Assembly: GCA_949152475.1 (NCBI GenBank)
Contig: OX424561.1
Coordinates: forward strand, 5,146,001-5,210,000
Direction of reading: 5' to 3'
DNA length: 64,000 nt
From: Terebella lapidaria
Lineage: Eukaryota; Annelida; Polychaeta; Terebellida; Terebellidae
This document shows, piece after piece, positions 53,076 to 64,000 of this stretch. Under the pieces are notes generated by a model that saw only the letters and a list, made by a program, of their open reading frames with translations, was not told where the DNA came from and searched no databases. The translations under genes were made by a program, and so were the position numbers. Position 1 is the stretch's first letter. The number at the start of each line of letters is the position of its first letter.

Positions 53076-53464
53076 CGAAAAATTGGTTTTGAAAAAATTA
53101 TTGCATACATTCGAAGGCAGCAGCTTTAACTTTAAATTAGATCTAGTATGGGCGATAATATGAGAAAATTGTTACAAAATGTGACTTTCAACGGCTATAT
53201 AACAACAAACACGGTTTACTCGGATAACTTGATAAATAAAGGCACAATTGAAAGGAAGAATTGTTACGAGTGCTATTTTACTATAATTTCATGCGATAAA
53301 CAATCAAGTTGAATCTAATACCAGTCACTAACGCAAACAATATTTCTTCCTGCAGGTGGCAGTGCTGTTCCTGATTGTTAGTGATATATTCAGTAGATGG
53401 CGCTACCCGTCATTCAGTGCCTTTCACTAGGTGGAGGCACTTACAGGAGAGCGATAATCTTTTG
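53076..53464. other. Intergenic, nothing recognised
   Basis: AT-rich interval between a MITE and the next satellite-element relic. No coding or structural signal was seen. Confidence 0.4.
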
Positions 53465-55250
53465 CGTTTTTAGGTTGCCGTACCTATGATCCGACAACCT
53501 ATTGTCGTGGCGTTGCGTCCGTTGCCGTCCACATTTTTAGCTTTAAGATTTTTGTGAAATTTTGCACAAAAATGCCTAAAAATATTGCAAGAGGGAGTTA
53601 TTTTTCAATTTTTTCTGATTTTCGCATTTTTTCCAAAATGGCAGCCATTTTCTCGAAAAATGTCCGATCAATTTTGAGATTTTTATTTCAAAACATTTTC
53701 CTCATATACCCTCATGATATGCATAATTATTGTTGCTGTTGAATCGCCGGTCTCCGTGTAGCGGCCATTTTGAACTTTTTACGGGTCCGCGAATGAAGAG
53801 CTGGGAGCCATATGTGGCGACTTGTGTGGTGACCTTGGATGACCTTGAAAGGTCAAAACAGCCATTTTTGGTTCGAAAAATGCCCAAATTTGCAACTGGT
53901 CTGTCTTTTCTCGAAAACTGTTTGATCAGTTTTGAGATTTTTGTTTCGAAAGATTCCCCTTATGTACCTTTATGATGTGTATAAGTTTTGTTGCCCTTGA
54001 ATCGCTCGTCTCCGTGTGGCGGCCATTTTGAATTTTTGAGGGGTCGGCAAAAACAAAATCGCTTTACTATCCATTTTGGGTCATTTCCAGGCAAAAAAAT
54101 TTCACCCTTTGAAAAAAATTTTGGACATTGAAAATGGGAGCTGCCAGAACTGCGCACCTAGAACGCCTGAAGATAGAGCTTAGGAATTGGCACTTTCAAA
54201 TGGGAAGTCATATATGGCGACTTATGTGGTGACCTTGGATAGAAGAGAATTACAAAATTTTCGGAACTTTTTCCCTTCATGATGAGGAGCTGTCAGAACT
54301 GTACTCCTAGAACGCCTGAACATAGAGCTTCGGAATTGGCACTTTCAAATTATAAGTCATATATGGCGACTTGTGTGGTGACCTTGATTTAGAAAGGACT
54401 TTTAAAATTTTCAGCATTTTTTCCCTTCAGAATGGGAGCTGCCAGAATTGTACTCCTAGAACGCCTGAAGATAGAGCTTAGAAATAGGCACTTTCAAAAG
54501 GGAAGTCATATATGGCGACTTGTGTGATGACCTTGGATTTGACTGATCACTTTTGAGAGAGTTTTATTCCGAAGCATAACATTTGGGGTTTTTGACATTG
54601 TGTATAAAGATGGAGTGCCTTGAGGTGCTGGAAAGGCTTGAAATCTAGGCTCAAAAGGCCCAAAATCAGTTTTTGGCTGTTTTCTCAAAAACTGTCTTAT
54701 CAGTTTTGGCGTTCATGACATTGTGTATAAAAATGAATTGCCTTGAATTGCTTAAAATGCATGACATGTGGGCTCAGAAGGTCCAAAAGGATTCGATATG
54801 CACAAATGGTCATACATGGTATAAGGCGAAAACACTTGTACATAGGGCTTAGGTTTGTAAGCATATAGGTGGTCATATATGGTGCATCTTCCGGTGACTT
54901 TGAGTTTTACATCAGACGACCTTGAAGGCTAATTATTGGATCACAGATACCTAAAATGTGTAAATATACACCACATCTTTTGATGAAATTGAACTTGACC
55001 TCAGATGACCTTGAGTGCTACATGTACATCTCAATGTCACGTCCGACAAGAAATGTGTAAATTTTATCTAAAGACCTTGTGTTTGTATTTTGAACATTTG
55101 CAAGTTTATATGCTGCACACTCAATGGTGACATTGTAGTTCACAAAGATGACCTCGAATGGTTAATCTGAACGTCATATCTCACCTGTCGTGCTTCAACC
55201 AAATTTGTCCGGTAACCTATCTTACCCCTTGGGCTCATTTTTTTCCTCCA
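53465..55250 (-). repeat. Degraded copy of the GGTTACC-ended element
   Basis: Begins TTTTAGGTTGCCGTACCTATG and ends TCCGGTAACCTATCTTACCCC. It has AAAATGGCAGCCATTTT modules, three ~120-bp units with AATGGGAGCTGCCAGAAC and AACGCCTGAAGATAGAGCTT, and GACCTTGAATGACC-like remnants. It is in the same orientation as the 1142-8658 block but older-looking. Confidence 0.7.
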
Positions 55251-56665
55251 AATTCCAATCCGTTTATTCAATTTTCTATATTTATAACAGCACAGTTTTG
55301 ATACAGTGATAAATAGCGTTTGAAGATGAAATTGTGTGAAGCTCAAAGCTTATGAAGTAACAACTCCCCAATTCCCATCCCAAAATATTACATGTACTTA
55401 CCTCCCACCCAACCTGCCTAACAAACCATAACGAGACAATCAGAGATTGCAGACCCTCTCCCCTTCATATTTTGTCACTGAAATTAAAGCTGGTGACCCC
55501 TACATTTTGTACCTGGGCGATAATCGTGGATTTTGGTCGTATGACCATTGTTTATATATCAACTGGTCCGGAATTGGCCAGAGAAAAATACAATAATAAT
55601 GGGAGAAATAATCATTATTAAAAGTTGAGTTCTTCATCACGGCCTGAATTCATGATACTGAACTCTCAAACTTTGCAAGCTCTCTCATATCTATACTGCA
55701 TACTTTACATTCAATATATTATGGAATATCGTCAGAATCACTAGATACCACGGCCGCTTGAAATATTATGAATTGGTGATTTCAGCTGATGACCTTTACA
55801 TGTTCGACCTTGGGCGATCATAGGGAATTATGATCAAACGCCCATCGGTCATATAGCAAACGATGGGGAATTGACCATAGAAAAACACAAAATTAACAGG
55901 GAAAATTAATTGTGAATATAAGTTATTGCAACTTTTCGATTTTGACCTTTTCTGTGCCCTTGATGACCTTGTCGCTCGATATTGAGCTGTAAAATTTCAC
56001 ATAATTGTTTCTATTATCAAGGTACATCTCCTGGACAAAAATAATACAAAAAAAATTAGTTGTAAAAATTAATGTTGATTAGAACATGAGTTATAGCCAA
56101 TTATGTGATTTTCACTTTTTCGGTTATCATGGCAAACATTTTCATCTGATTTGACAAAAAATGAGGAGGGCCGAGCCACTGCTATACCGATCCATATACC
56201 TATAAATTTCAAGTCGATCGGATCATTCGTTTTTTAGTTATGCGCGCGAACAGACAGACAGGGAGACAGACAGACCCAAATACCCTCTCCCCCTATCGGG
56301 GCGAAGGTAAAAACATAAAAAAAACATAATAATTAAAAAGAACATGAGTAAACAATATTGCTAAAATGACAAATAAAATATGAATAAAATTGGTCCACTA
56401 CCAGTATAACTAGGCCTACTAGCTAAGACAACAAATGAAACACCATGAAAAATAATTTCATCTTAATCAGCAGCGTATATGTAGGCCCAATAGCGTGTAT
56501 AATTGCACGCTATATTTGTTCACTATGCTCAGTGACACTTCATGCATGTGTATATTGCTCATCAGTGTTTTATCCGTGGTTTGCTAAACGATATAGGCCG
56601 GAATGAGGCTATATATAATATTCAATATTTCTTACAGGGCATTGATAATGTTGTTCTATCAAAAG
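55251..56665. repeat. Other dispersed repeat remnants, intergenic
   Basis: Around 55500-56290 there are two related segments (GGGCGATAATCGTGG.. and GGGCGATCATAGGG..). They are followed by CGCGCGAACAGACAGACAG, a GACAGACAGACCC tract and a CCCCCTATCGGGGCG palindrome. This looks like another non-coding element end. The remainder is AT-rich. Confidence 0.5.
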
Positions 56666-57205
56666 AGGGGGTAACCTTTTAGTATACTGCTTCGATTTTT
56701 AATATTTTCTGAAAATGGCGGCCATTTTCGACTAAAAATGCCTAATTTTGGCATATCTCTGATAACCTTAGTGCCAATTTTTTTTTACATACATAGGACT
56801 CACCATATTCGTACCCTGTTGATAGTTGTGTTGCCCTTGAATCGCCCTTCTGTGCACGGCGGGCGACTTTTTTTGAACGAAATCAAGTCACTCTCTGTTT
56901 TGAGTCATTTCCCGCCAGGAGAATGTTTTTGTATTTTGCCGTTTAATTTTTTTTCTGGACTGAAAGTTTCATCCATTTTCTCCTTCATAATAAGACTTAT
57001 ATAGAGTGAACTCTTGGAACACTTCAAAATAGAGCTTGAACATTGGCAAATCCAAACGGGAAATTATATGACCTTCGATGATAAGAAGATAATCAGCAAT
57101 TTTGGTGAAGAACACAAAACAAAACAAAGCAAAAGTAGGCCTAACTTTATAACACTATACATAATCTCCTCCGGTAACCTTTCTTAGCACTTGGACTAAT
57201 TTTGT
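56666..57205 (-). repeat. Short relic of the GGTTACC-ended element
   Basis: GGGTAACC near 56670, AAAATGGCGGCCATTTTCGAC, and a CCGGTAACCTTTCTTAGCAC end near 57175-57200. Internally deleted. Confidence 0.65.
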
Positions 57206-57610
57206 TTTCTCAAATGTTCATAGTCTTTCACCAAAGGTAAAACAAAGCAGCAGGTTTATGTAATCTGCATGTAGCTTATACACAATTACACTTTTTTTTG
57301 TCTTTGTGTGGAAAAAAATGTTACAGTATTTTGTGTAAGTTGATTTTCTTAGTTCAGCGAAACACGAGAGCCACGTGACCCTCCAGTGGCTTGCTCCAGG
57401 CAACATTTACACGAAAGTAGGCACATAAATTATCGGATAACAATGTCAAATGTTGTCTTGTTACTTCTCCATTTGGACATTTGGAATTGATATTTTTATG
57501 ATACCCCCCATCCCCCAACACCCCCAGCCTTTACGGAGTTCAGTCTATTTATAAGGCCACAGAATATAGCCTATCACGATTGGTGTTTCTATTTTTCGAA
57601 TTTGAAATTG
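57206..57610. other. Downstream flank of the PPP1R27-like gene
   Basis: AT-rich sequence past the presumed cleavage site of the gene. Nothing recognised. Confidence 0.4.
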
Positions 57611-57616
57611 TTTATT
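57611..57616 (-). promoter_or_regulatory. Poly(A) signal of the PPP1R27-like gene
   Basis: AATAAA on the minus strand, the first clear signal beyond the stop at 59315. Its use would put the whole 88-bp array in the 3'UTR. Confidence 0.5.
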
Positions 57617-57849
57617 TAAGGCATGAATAAATCATAATACCATTTTAACTATCGAGTATTAGTACAATTCCACAAATTGATAATGAATGCTTTAATGCAA
57701 ACACAAATAAATACCCATACACATAATAAATATACATCACATATGATACTGTTACAAATAATTCGTATATAAATCTTCGTATATAAATTGGAATGTTTCC
57801 ATATGCATTGTAGTTTAAAAATGCCCATAATAATTTGATAAAATATAAG

Positions 57850-59398
57850 GAGGCAGGAGTGGGAGAGGATGGTGTTGCCATGGTTACAGATCTCTGAGGA
57901 AGCAGATGACTTTTTGAGACAGGACCGAGCGGGGGAGGTGGGAAGTGGACAGGATGGTGTATCGCCATGGTTACAGATCGTCTGAAGAGACAGATGACTT
58001 TTTGAGACATGACCGAGCAGGGGGAGGTGGTTGGGGGACAGGATGGTGTATCGCCATGGTAACAGATCGTCTGAAGAGACAGATGACTTTTTGAGACATG
58101 ACCGAGCAGGGGGAGGTGGTTGGGGGACAGGATGGTGTATCGCCATGGTTACAGATCGTCTGAAGAGACAGATGATTTTTTGAGACATGATCGAGCAGGG
58201 GAGGTGGGAGGGGGACAGGATGGTGTTTCGCCATGGTTACAGATCGTCTGAAGAGACAGATGATTTCTTGAGAAATGACTGAGCGGGCGGAGGTGGGAGG
58301 GGGACAGGATGGTGTATCGCCATGGTTACAGATCGTCTGAGGAAGCAGGTGACTTTTTGAGACATGACCGAGCGGGGGAGGTGGGAGGGGGACAGGATGG
58401 TGTGTTGCCATGGCTACAGGTCGTCTGAGGAAGCAAATGACTTTTTGAGACCTGACCGAGCAGGGGAGATGGGAAGTGGACAGGATGGTGTATCGCCATG
58501 GTTACAGATCGTCTGAAGAGACAGATGACTTTTTGAGACATGATCGAGTGGGGGAGGTGGGAGGTGAAGAGGATGGTGTATCGCCATGGTTACAGATCGC
58601 CTGAGGAAGCAGATGACTTTTTGAGACATGATCGAGCAGGAAAGGGGGAGGTGGGAGGGGGACAGGATGGTGTATTGCCATGGTTACAGATCGTCTGAAG
58701 AAAGCAGATGACTTTTTGAGACATGTCCGAGCGGGGGAGGTGGTTGGGGGAGAGGATGGTGTATCGCCATGGTCACAGATCGTCTGAATAGGCAGGTGAC
58801 TGTTTGAGACATGACCGAGCGGGGGAGGTGGTTGGGGGACAGGATGGTGTATTGCCATGGTTACAGATCGTCTGAGGAAGCAGATGACTTTTTGAGACAT
58901 GACCGAGCGGGGGAGGTGGTTGGGGGACAGGATGGTGTATTGCCATGGTTACAGATCGTCTGAGGAAGCAGATGGCTTTTTGAGACATGGCCGAGCGGGG
59001 GGGGGGGGGTGGGAGGGGGGACAGGATGGTGTATTGCCATGGTTACAGATCGTCTGAGGAAGCAGATGACTTTTTGAGACATGATCGAGCAGGGAAGGGG
59101 GAGGTGGGAGGGGGACAGGATGGTGTATCGCCATGGTAACAGATCATCTGAGGAGGCAGATGACTTTTTGAGACATGGCCGAGCAAGGGGAGGTGGGAGG
59201 GGGGCAGGATGGTGTATTGCCATGGTTACAGATCGTCTGAGGAAGCAGATGACTTTTTGAGACATGGCCGAGCGAGGGGAGGTGGAAGGGGGACAGGATG
59301 GTGTATCGCCATGGTTACAGATCATCTGAGGAGGCAGATGATTTTTTGAGACATGACCGAGCGGGCGGAGGTGGGAGGGGGACAGGATCGTGATAAAC
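57850..59398 (-). repeat. 88-89-bp minisatellite across the PPP1R27-like stop codon
   Basis: About 17-18 copies with core (minus) CATGTCTCAAAAAGTCATCT, CAGACGATCTGTAACCATGG and ACACCATCCTGTCCCC. Copy spacing is 86-95 bp, mostly 88-89. The most upstream copy encodes the last ~27 codons of the gene and its TAA. Because 88 is not a multiple of three, the following copies rotate through all frames, so the many overlapping open frames are not genes. Each copy has an acceptor-like CTTCCTCAG and a donor-like CT/GTAACC. Confidence 0.95.
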
Positions 59399-59660
59399 TG
59401 GCACGTGATCGTTCTCCGCACCACTCTCAGAATTTTCTTCCTCATAAACCTCGTCTTCATCCTCATTCTTGTCCTCCTCCTCATCCTCCTCCCCGCTCTC
59501 CTCCTCCCTGTCGTCAGGACGCCGAGCGGGGGGCGGAGAACACCTGCCGTGGGACAGCATGACGGCGATGGTCTGGAAGTCCTGGGCGTCCACGAGGTCT
59601 ATGGGACGCTCACTGTCGTCCGTGATCGCCGTCTTGTCCGCACCACTCGCCAGCAGGAAT
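59315..59660 (-). CDS. PPP1R27: PPP1R27-like exon 3 (stop codon)
   Basis: Acceptor [30 protein letters not shown] then a Glu/Asp-rich tail and a Pro-rich repeat-derived end. TAA at 59317-59315 lies inside the first 88-bp unit. Confidence 0.85.
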
Positions 59661-60876
59661 CTGCATTGTACATAGATGTACAGAGATACAGCCAGGCGAA
59701 GACCTGGTGATTTTATTGTGCGCATGTGATAACACCATACATACATGTACATAAATATGTACGTAAACTTTATTACCACAGAAAACGTATGTATGTTTAG
59801 TTTGTTTAAATTAATTGTAGATGGTCACATGAAATACATAATGTTCATATCTATATAGGCCCACCGATGGATTTAAAAAAATGCCCGGTTCTTTTGAGAA
59901 TTCATAGAAATGCGAATTTCCGGCGATGACAAGCATCGTGACGTTGTTATCGAGTACGTGTTGTCTATAATCAATGAATATGAGGATGATTCATCTTCAT
60001 ATTCATGTTCACATTCACCTCTCAACTACATCATATGACCAGTGGTTTGTCCTCGTTCATATCATCAATATTGGATATGGTTATTTGTAATAAGCTGACT
60101 TCACATATTGTGCATCACGTATGATAAGCTGATCCATGTGATAAGCTAAGTGATTAGCTCAGCAGCTTCAAACTGCCACGGTTGTGTGCCATATAAACAG
60201 TAAATGTAACTATATTTCCATTTGACGATGTCTATGTGGCCCTTTATTCTGTACCTGACAATGTCTGTGTGACCCTGTATTTCTGTACCTTACGATGTCT
60301 GTGTGACCCTATAATTCTGTATCTGACGATGTCTGTGTGACCCTATATTTCTGTATCTGACGATGTCTGTGTGACCCTATATTTCTGTACCTGACGATAT
60401 CCGTGTGACCCTCGGAGCAGGCGGCATGTAGAGGTGTCCACGTGTCTTCATCTGCTTTGTTGACGTCTGCTCCATGACGTAACAAAAGACGGACGGCCGC
60501 CAAGTTGTCGTCCAACACCGCCTGGTGGAGGGGCGTCATACCTGGGAGTGGATAATTGAGGGATGGTTCGATTGTGAAAGTGACTGTCATCACTTGAACA
60601 ACTCGAGTTGTTCACTGACAACCAGCAACCTAAGATATAATGAAATTTAAAAGAGATTAGTGCTCTAAGAAGTGCACATTATCAGGTTATAGGCCTACCC
60701 GAGTCGCCGACTGCGTTGATATCCATGGTGACGCTCGCCCTACGGAGCATCTCATACGTGGCTTCCATGTCATTCTCCTTGATGTTGTCCAGGAAGACCA
60801 GCTCGTCCGGGAAGTGAACTTGGCTCCGCTCCTTCCCGGGGTTCTCCTTGAGGAACAAACTCGCACGTCTGCTCAT
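59315..60876 (-). CDS. PPP1R27: PPP1R27-like ankyrin regulator of PP1
   Basis: Exons 60876-60699, 60541-60391 and 59660-59315 join (phases 1 and 2) into 224 residues. The protein has the layout of PPP1R27, a small PP1-binding ankyrin protein. A QVHF docking-type motif (residues 19-22, after KERS) is followed by [20 protein letters not shown]. Then come two ankyrin repeats ([22 protein letters not shown] about 60-92; [20 protein letters not shown] about 97-116) and a partial third ending DLVDAQDF. Human PPP1R27 has RSVRFPNDVLFLDHIRQGD and WTPLHIACSDGYPDIARYL at the same places. Unlike the ~154-residue human protein, this one has an acidic tail and a repeat-encoded end ([15 protein letters not shown]). 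The spacing in KERSQVHF is looser than canonical RVxF, so PP1 binding is inferred. Confidence 0.85.
59661..60206 (-). other. Intron 2 remainder, PPP1R27-like gene
   Basis: AT-rich intron between the 34-bp array and exon 3. Nothing else recognised. Confidence 0.7.
60207..60410 (-). repeat. 34-bp exon-intron boundary tandem array
   Basis: Six copies at 34-bp steps (one step of 33) of the last 20 nt of exon 2 plus the first 14 nt of intron 2 (core GGTCACACAGACATCGTCAG then RTACAGAAATATAG). The functional boundary is the copy at 60377-60410. Of the five intron copies, at least two keep AG/GTAC donors while others read AGATAC. Confidence 0.93.
60391..60541 (-). CDS. PPP1R27: PPP1R27-like exon 2, ankyrin repeats
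   Basis: Acceptor [30 protein letters not shown] to EGHTDIV. Donor GTCAG/GTACAG, phase 2. Its last 20 nt are amplified in the intron. Confidence 0.92.
60699..60876 (-). CDS. PPP1R27: PPP1R27-like exon 1 (start codon)
   Basis: ATG at 60876, [20 protein letters not shown], to GDSG. Donor TCGG/GTAGGC, phase 1. Confidence 0.85.
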
Positions 60877-63800
60877 GGCGACTATCTTTAAATCTCCAGG
60901 TATTATATCCTAAATTTCTGAACCCCTAATTGTGTCCGCTATAAGGTGTCACATTCCTTTAGCAGATTATGCAGTATTTTACTCAGACTCGTGTAGGTCA
61001 AGTATCTTGAACGAGCGCGTCTGAGTATACCCCAAGAAAAGATGTACCCGCGGGTCTAACTTTGATGCTGTTCAACAACACTTGTGAAGATGTGTTTCCT
61101 TATCGCATGTTGGCCTAATATTGTACACCATGTAGTAGGCCTAGTAAAGAAGTGTGGTCTCTATAAAGCAAACATACATGAACTAATATTCCACTGGTGA
61201 CAAATACTGATAACACCACCAAATTATTCAAATATATGAGTATTTATGAAGTATCCTGTATTTTGATGATGTTAACTGGTCCACGTAGCCTAGCTATTGC
61301 TGAAGACAGGCAATCATCACATGAGAATCACTCCACTTTTCCCAGAAATGAAACGTTCGCAGAGTTCGGACCTTGACATAATTTAAGCGCCCCGGAAATT
61401 TTGAAACCGTATCAACACATTTCCCTTGTGGCCGAGGGATATCCCTTTGAAGATATATATTAGTTTATGATCGGTGTTTCCGATGTTTCCCCGCTCGAGG
61501 CTCCGAGGGATTCTGCGACTTCCGGTGGGAATCTGGTGGGAAAGTGCCTGGAGCATACGACAAATAACTCCTGCAGACGACATGGGCATCCGGCGGTGTT
61601 CAAATCCGAGTCATTGCTCAGTGTCGTCCGGTGATTCCTCAAATTGTGTCCATAGTTACGTCTGCAGGAGAAACTTCAGATCCGACCTGAAATATATGTA
61701 CACATTTTTTAACATGGAAATGTGATCACGCACACGTTAGCCTTCTGACCTCAGTCTCTTTTCGTAATGACAGTTAAAGCTTGGTCATGTGGATCTATCT
61801 CCACCAACAATATCTCCTTTATTGTGTAGCGCATAAAGTTTTATTTCGTCCATTATAAACTGAACAAAAAATATAAATATGACGACGTATATGACACGGC
61901 TGATACATCGGTATTGATATTTGATACACTTTCTACCACTCTTGCATGCAAACGTTCAACGCAAACAGGTACCCACTTGGTGAAGCAAGGGAGTCCCAAT
62001 ACAGAAAAGAAAAGGGAGAAAAAAACCCCAATTCGTATTGATGACCTCGAGTAAGATAAACAGTGTAATCAAATATGTACATACCTGGATAATGTATATC
62101 TTGTCATTGTAGCTCACACAATTATGGGTGTAATACCAATGTCCGAACGTCACACTGCTTTGAGGACCCCCACTGAACGAGTTTCATATTCCGAAATTAA
62201 AACATGTGGTCCATAGAACTCGTCCGTGGCCTTGAAATTGGCCTAAGCCGTTGGTTTTTATCCGCACAGAGCTTAAAGGGTCCGTCTGTTGTCCGAGACT
62301 GAATCACTATTGATAAATACGCGGCGTCTAAGACTCTTCAGCAGTGGATCTTTTCATGTCAAGGTCCGCCTTGGGGCTCGATTCATGTTTGCTATTCGCA
62401 TTCTGCATGTGAATGGAAAACCCGGCATTATCTTCTTGATATAGTATTCAGAGCACATATAATGGTTATCTGTGAAAGAGACAGCTATATTCATTTCTTC
62501 AATTACGTGTAGGCTACATGGTGTTTGTGAATCCACCAGGACAAAGTGGAATGAAAAGTATAACATTATTTTGATTCAGTTGCGCATACTACTTTGCATG
62601 TTATCATCATCCATCAAGCCAAACAACTTGGTTGTACATGTTCGTGTCCAGAAACAACAGCGGATGAATGAACATCTACGATACTAGTATAGTGCATCAT
62701 ACGGAACTTAATCAAGATCTAACAACACACTATTTGCATTTATATCACAGCAGAAACCCAGACAATTGATATAACACATAGAGGGCCTACTATAGTAGTA
62801 GCACGTGCATACTTCTTCGTTGTATCATAGATTGCTCTAGTTGGTATTATCACAGTAAATCAAGTGTGTACTTACAATTGTACTTCAATTGTGTTCACTC
62901 CAAATTTGCTGATGTTCTATCGAAGAACGAATCGAAGATAAATGAAATTCATGCATTCAAACGTGACTCTTTACATGCTTGTAAATTAATTTACAGTCAG
63001 GGCAATATTAGGTTAGATAGTAAAACTGACCACATTTACAATCGCTGTGATCGGTCGGAGTGTCATCTCATATCAACGCTCGGATGCGAAACCTATTATA
63101 TATTTGACGAGAAAAAGTTAAACGGGTAGATTTACCAGTGCCCAGAAACTCTTCAGATAGGACTTGAGTTTCGACCATCCTTCAGTGGCAAACATGGTTT
63201 ATTAAACCGGAATGTTTGAGGTTATAAATATAACAATCGAATTTTTGAATGTCCCGTACATGAGATAACAATATTCGTTATGGACATCCCACGCAGAAAA
63301 CACCTAGAGAGAACAATATCACAAGTAAAGTGCATCACAATATGACCCATCGGCTTGAGTCACACGCGACAGTGTTCCATTATGATATTTCATTTTTCAT
63401 TCCGTCCCACGGTATTATCAATAACACCTATGTATTTCTGCAGAAGTAGTATAGTACTGTAAAAATGGTCTTGTCTATTATTGTTCTGAACAAAGCATGG
63501 ATACATGTAGTATATATTATATACAGGGGATTTCCGAAAGTTAACATCTCAGGGCGGATTTAGGGGGTTTCGAAGGATTTGAACACCCCTCTCCCCCAGG
63601 AAAACGAACGACACCCACGAACCTCATAAATATGCTTTGAAATGACTCTACACGCATGTACTGTATATGTGCGCATAATTTATTGCAAAGTTTTCTCGGG
63701 AATCCCCCGTCTCCAAACCATGGAGCCGCCTTTGGCTATGTCGATTCTCGACGTAGGCCTATACATTTCGTTCTTATAGCTCATTTACACATGTGTGACA

Positions 63801-64000
63801 TTGTGTGATGTATAGACGACCATGCTCTAACACACATGAAAGCAACTTTGCTGAAACTGATAAGGAACAATCAACCGAATATCGATATTCACGTATATTG
63901 ACTATAATTTTCCAATATGTGTTCAATGATTGCCATATAACCTCCTTTTACCCGTATGATAGTGAGTAAGAACGCCAATAATAGAGCTAATTTAGGATGT
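60877..64000. other. Upstream flank, no gene recognised
   Basis: Presumed promoter of the PPP1R27-like gene followed by unannotated DNA. A GC-richer island at 61370-61700 has open frames on both strands but no convincing splice-bounded coding sequence; it could be a 5' exon or a CpG-like promoter island. The rest is AT-rich with no repeat family I could tie to others in the window. Confidence 0.45.

Noticed and set aside
57649-59484. Chains of overlapping Pro/Ser-rich frames
   Set aside because: The 88-89-bp tandem array rotates frames each copy. Only the first unit, joined to the ankyrin exons, is supported as coding.

Overview
The window is nuclear DNA of an invertebrate animal. It is AT-rich, its genes are split by GT-AG introns, and much of it is repeat. 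Three features suggest a mollusc (inference only; nothing in the window proves it): non-autonomous elements built around core tandem repeats, TTAA-flanked and hAT/pogo-type MITEs, and minisatellites inside genes. No LTR, retroviral or Polinton-like element, CRISPR array, rRNA or tRNA gene was recognised.

Four genes can be modelled with splice phases that close exactly. (1) 15778-23347, minus: an aftiphilin homologue (AFTPH) in 7 coding exons and 841 residues, a clathrin/AP-1 trafficking adaptor. (2) 30354-30852, plus: a 91-residue soluble cytochrome b5 in two exons. (3) 31244-46200, minus: an ERMARD homologue in 17 coding exons and 665 residues, which carries two RNxxxH-like HEPN motifs. (4) 59315-60876, minus: a PPP1R27-like ankyrin-repeat regulator of protein phosphatase 1 in three exons and 224 residues. 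A small plus-strand gene at 8971-10874 is possible but unproven. The cytochrome b5 and ERMARD genes are tail to tail, with poly(A) signals 33 bp apart. The four genes do not form a pathway.

Layout: 1-1140 no gene seen; 1142-8658 composite repeat block (135-bp and 145-bp satellite families in elements with foldback ends); 8971-10874 candidate gene; 11220-11830 repeat relic with a pogo-type MITE; 11.9-23.3 kb AFTPH with a long probable 3'UTR holding 23-bp and 19-bp minisatellites; 24.2-27.5 kb composite hAT-like element; 28.6-29.1 kb TTAA MITE; 30.3-46.2 kb cytochrome b5 and ERMARD, whose largest intron is a 6-kb satellite block; 46.6-48.1 kb a third 145-bp-family element; 49.4 and 52.6 kb further MITEs; 53.5-57.2 kb degraded satellite elements; 57.6-60.9 kb the PPP1R27-like gene with an 88-bp array across its stop codon; 60.9-64.0 kb no gene recognised.

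The most unusual signal is that two unrelated genes each have a coding-exon/intron boundary amplified in tandem. In ERMARD, the last 81 nt of exon 3 plus the first 36 nt of intron 3 form a 117-bp unit with eight intact 5' splice sites. In the PPP1R27-like gene, the last 20 nt of exon 2 plus the first 14 nt of intron 2 form a 34-bp unit in six copies. The second notable signal is that both satellite families are dense arrays of nuclear-receptor-type AGGTCA half-sites.
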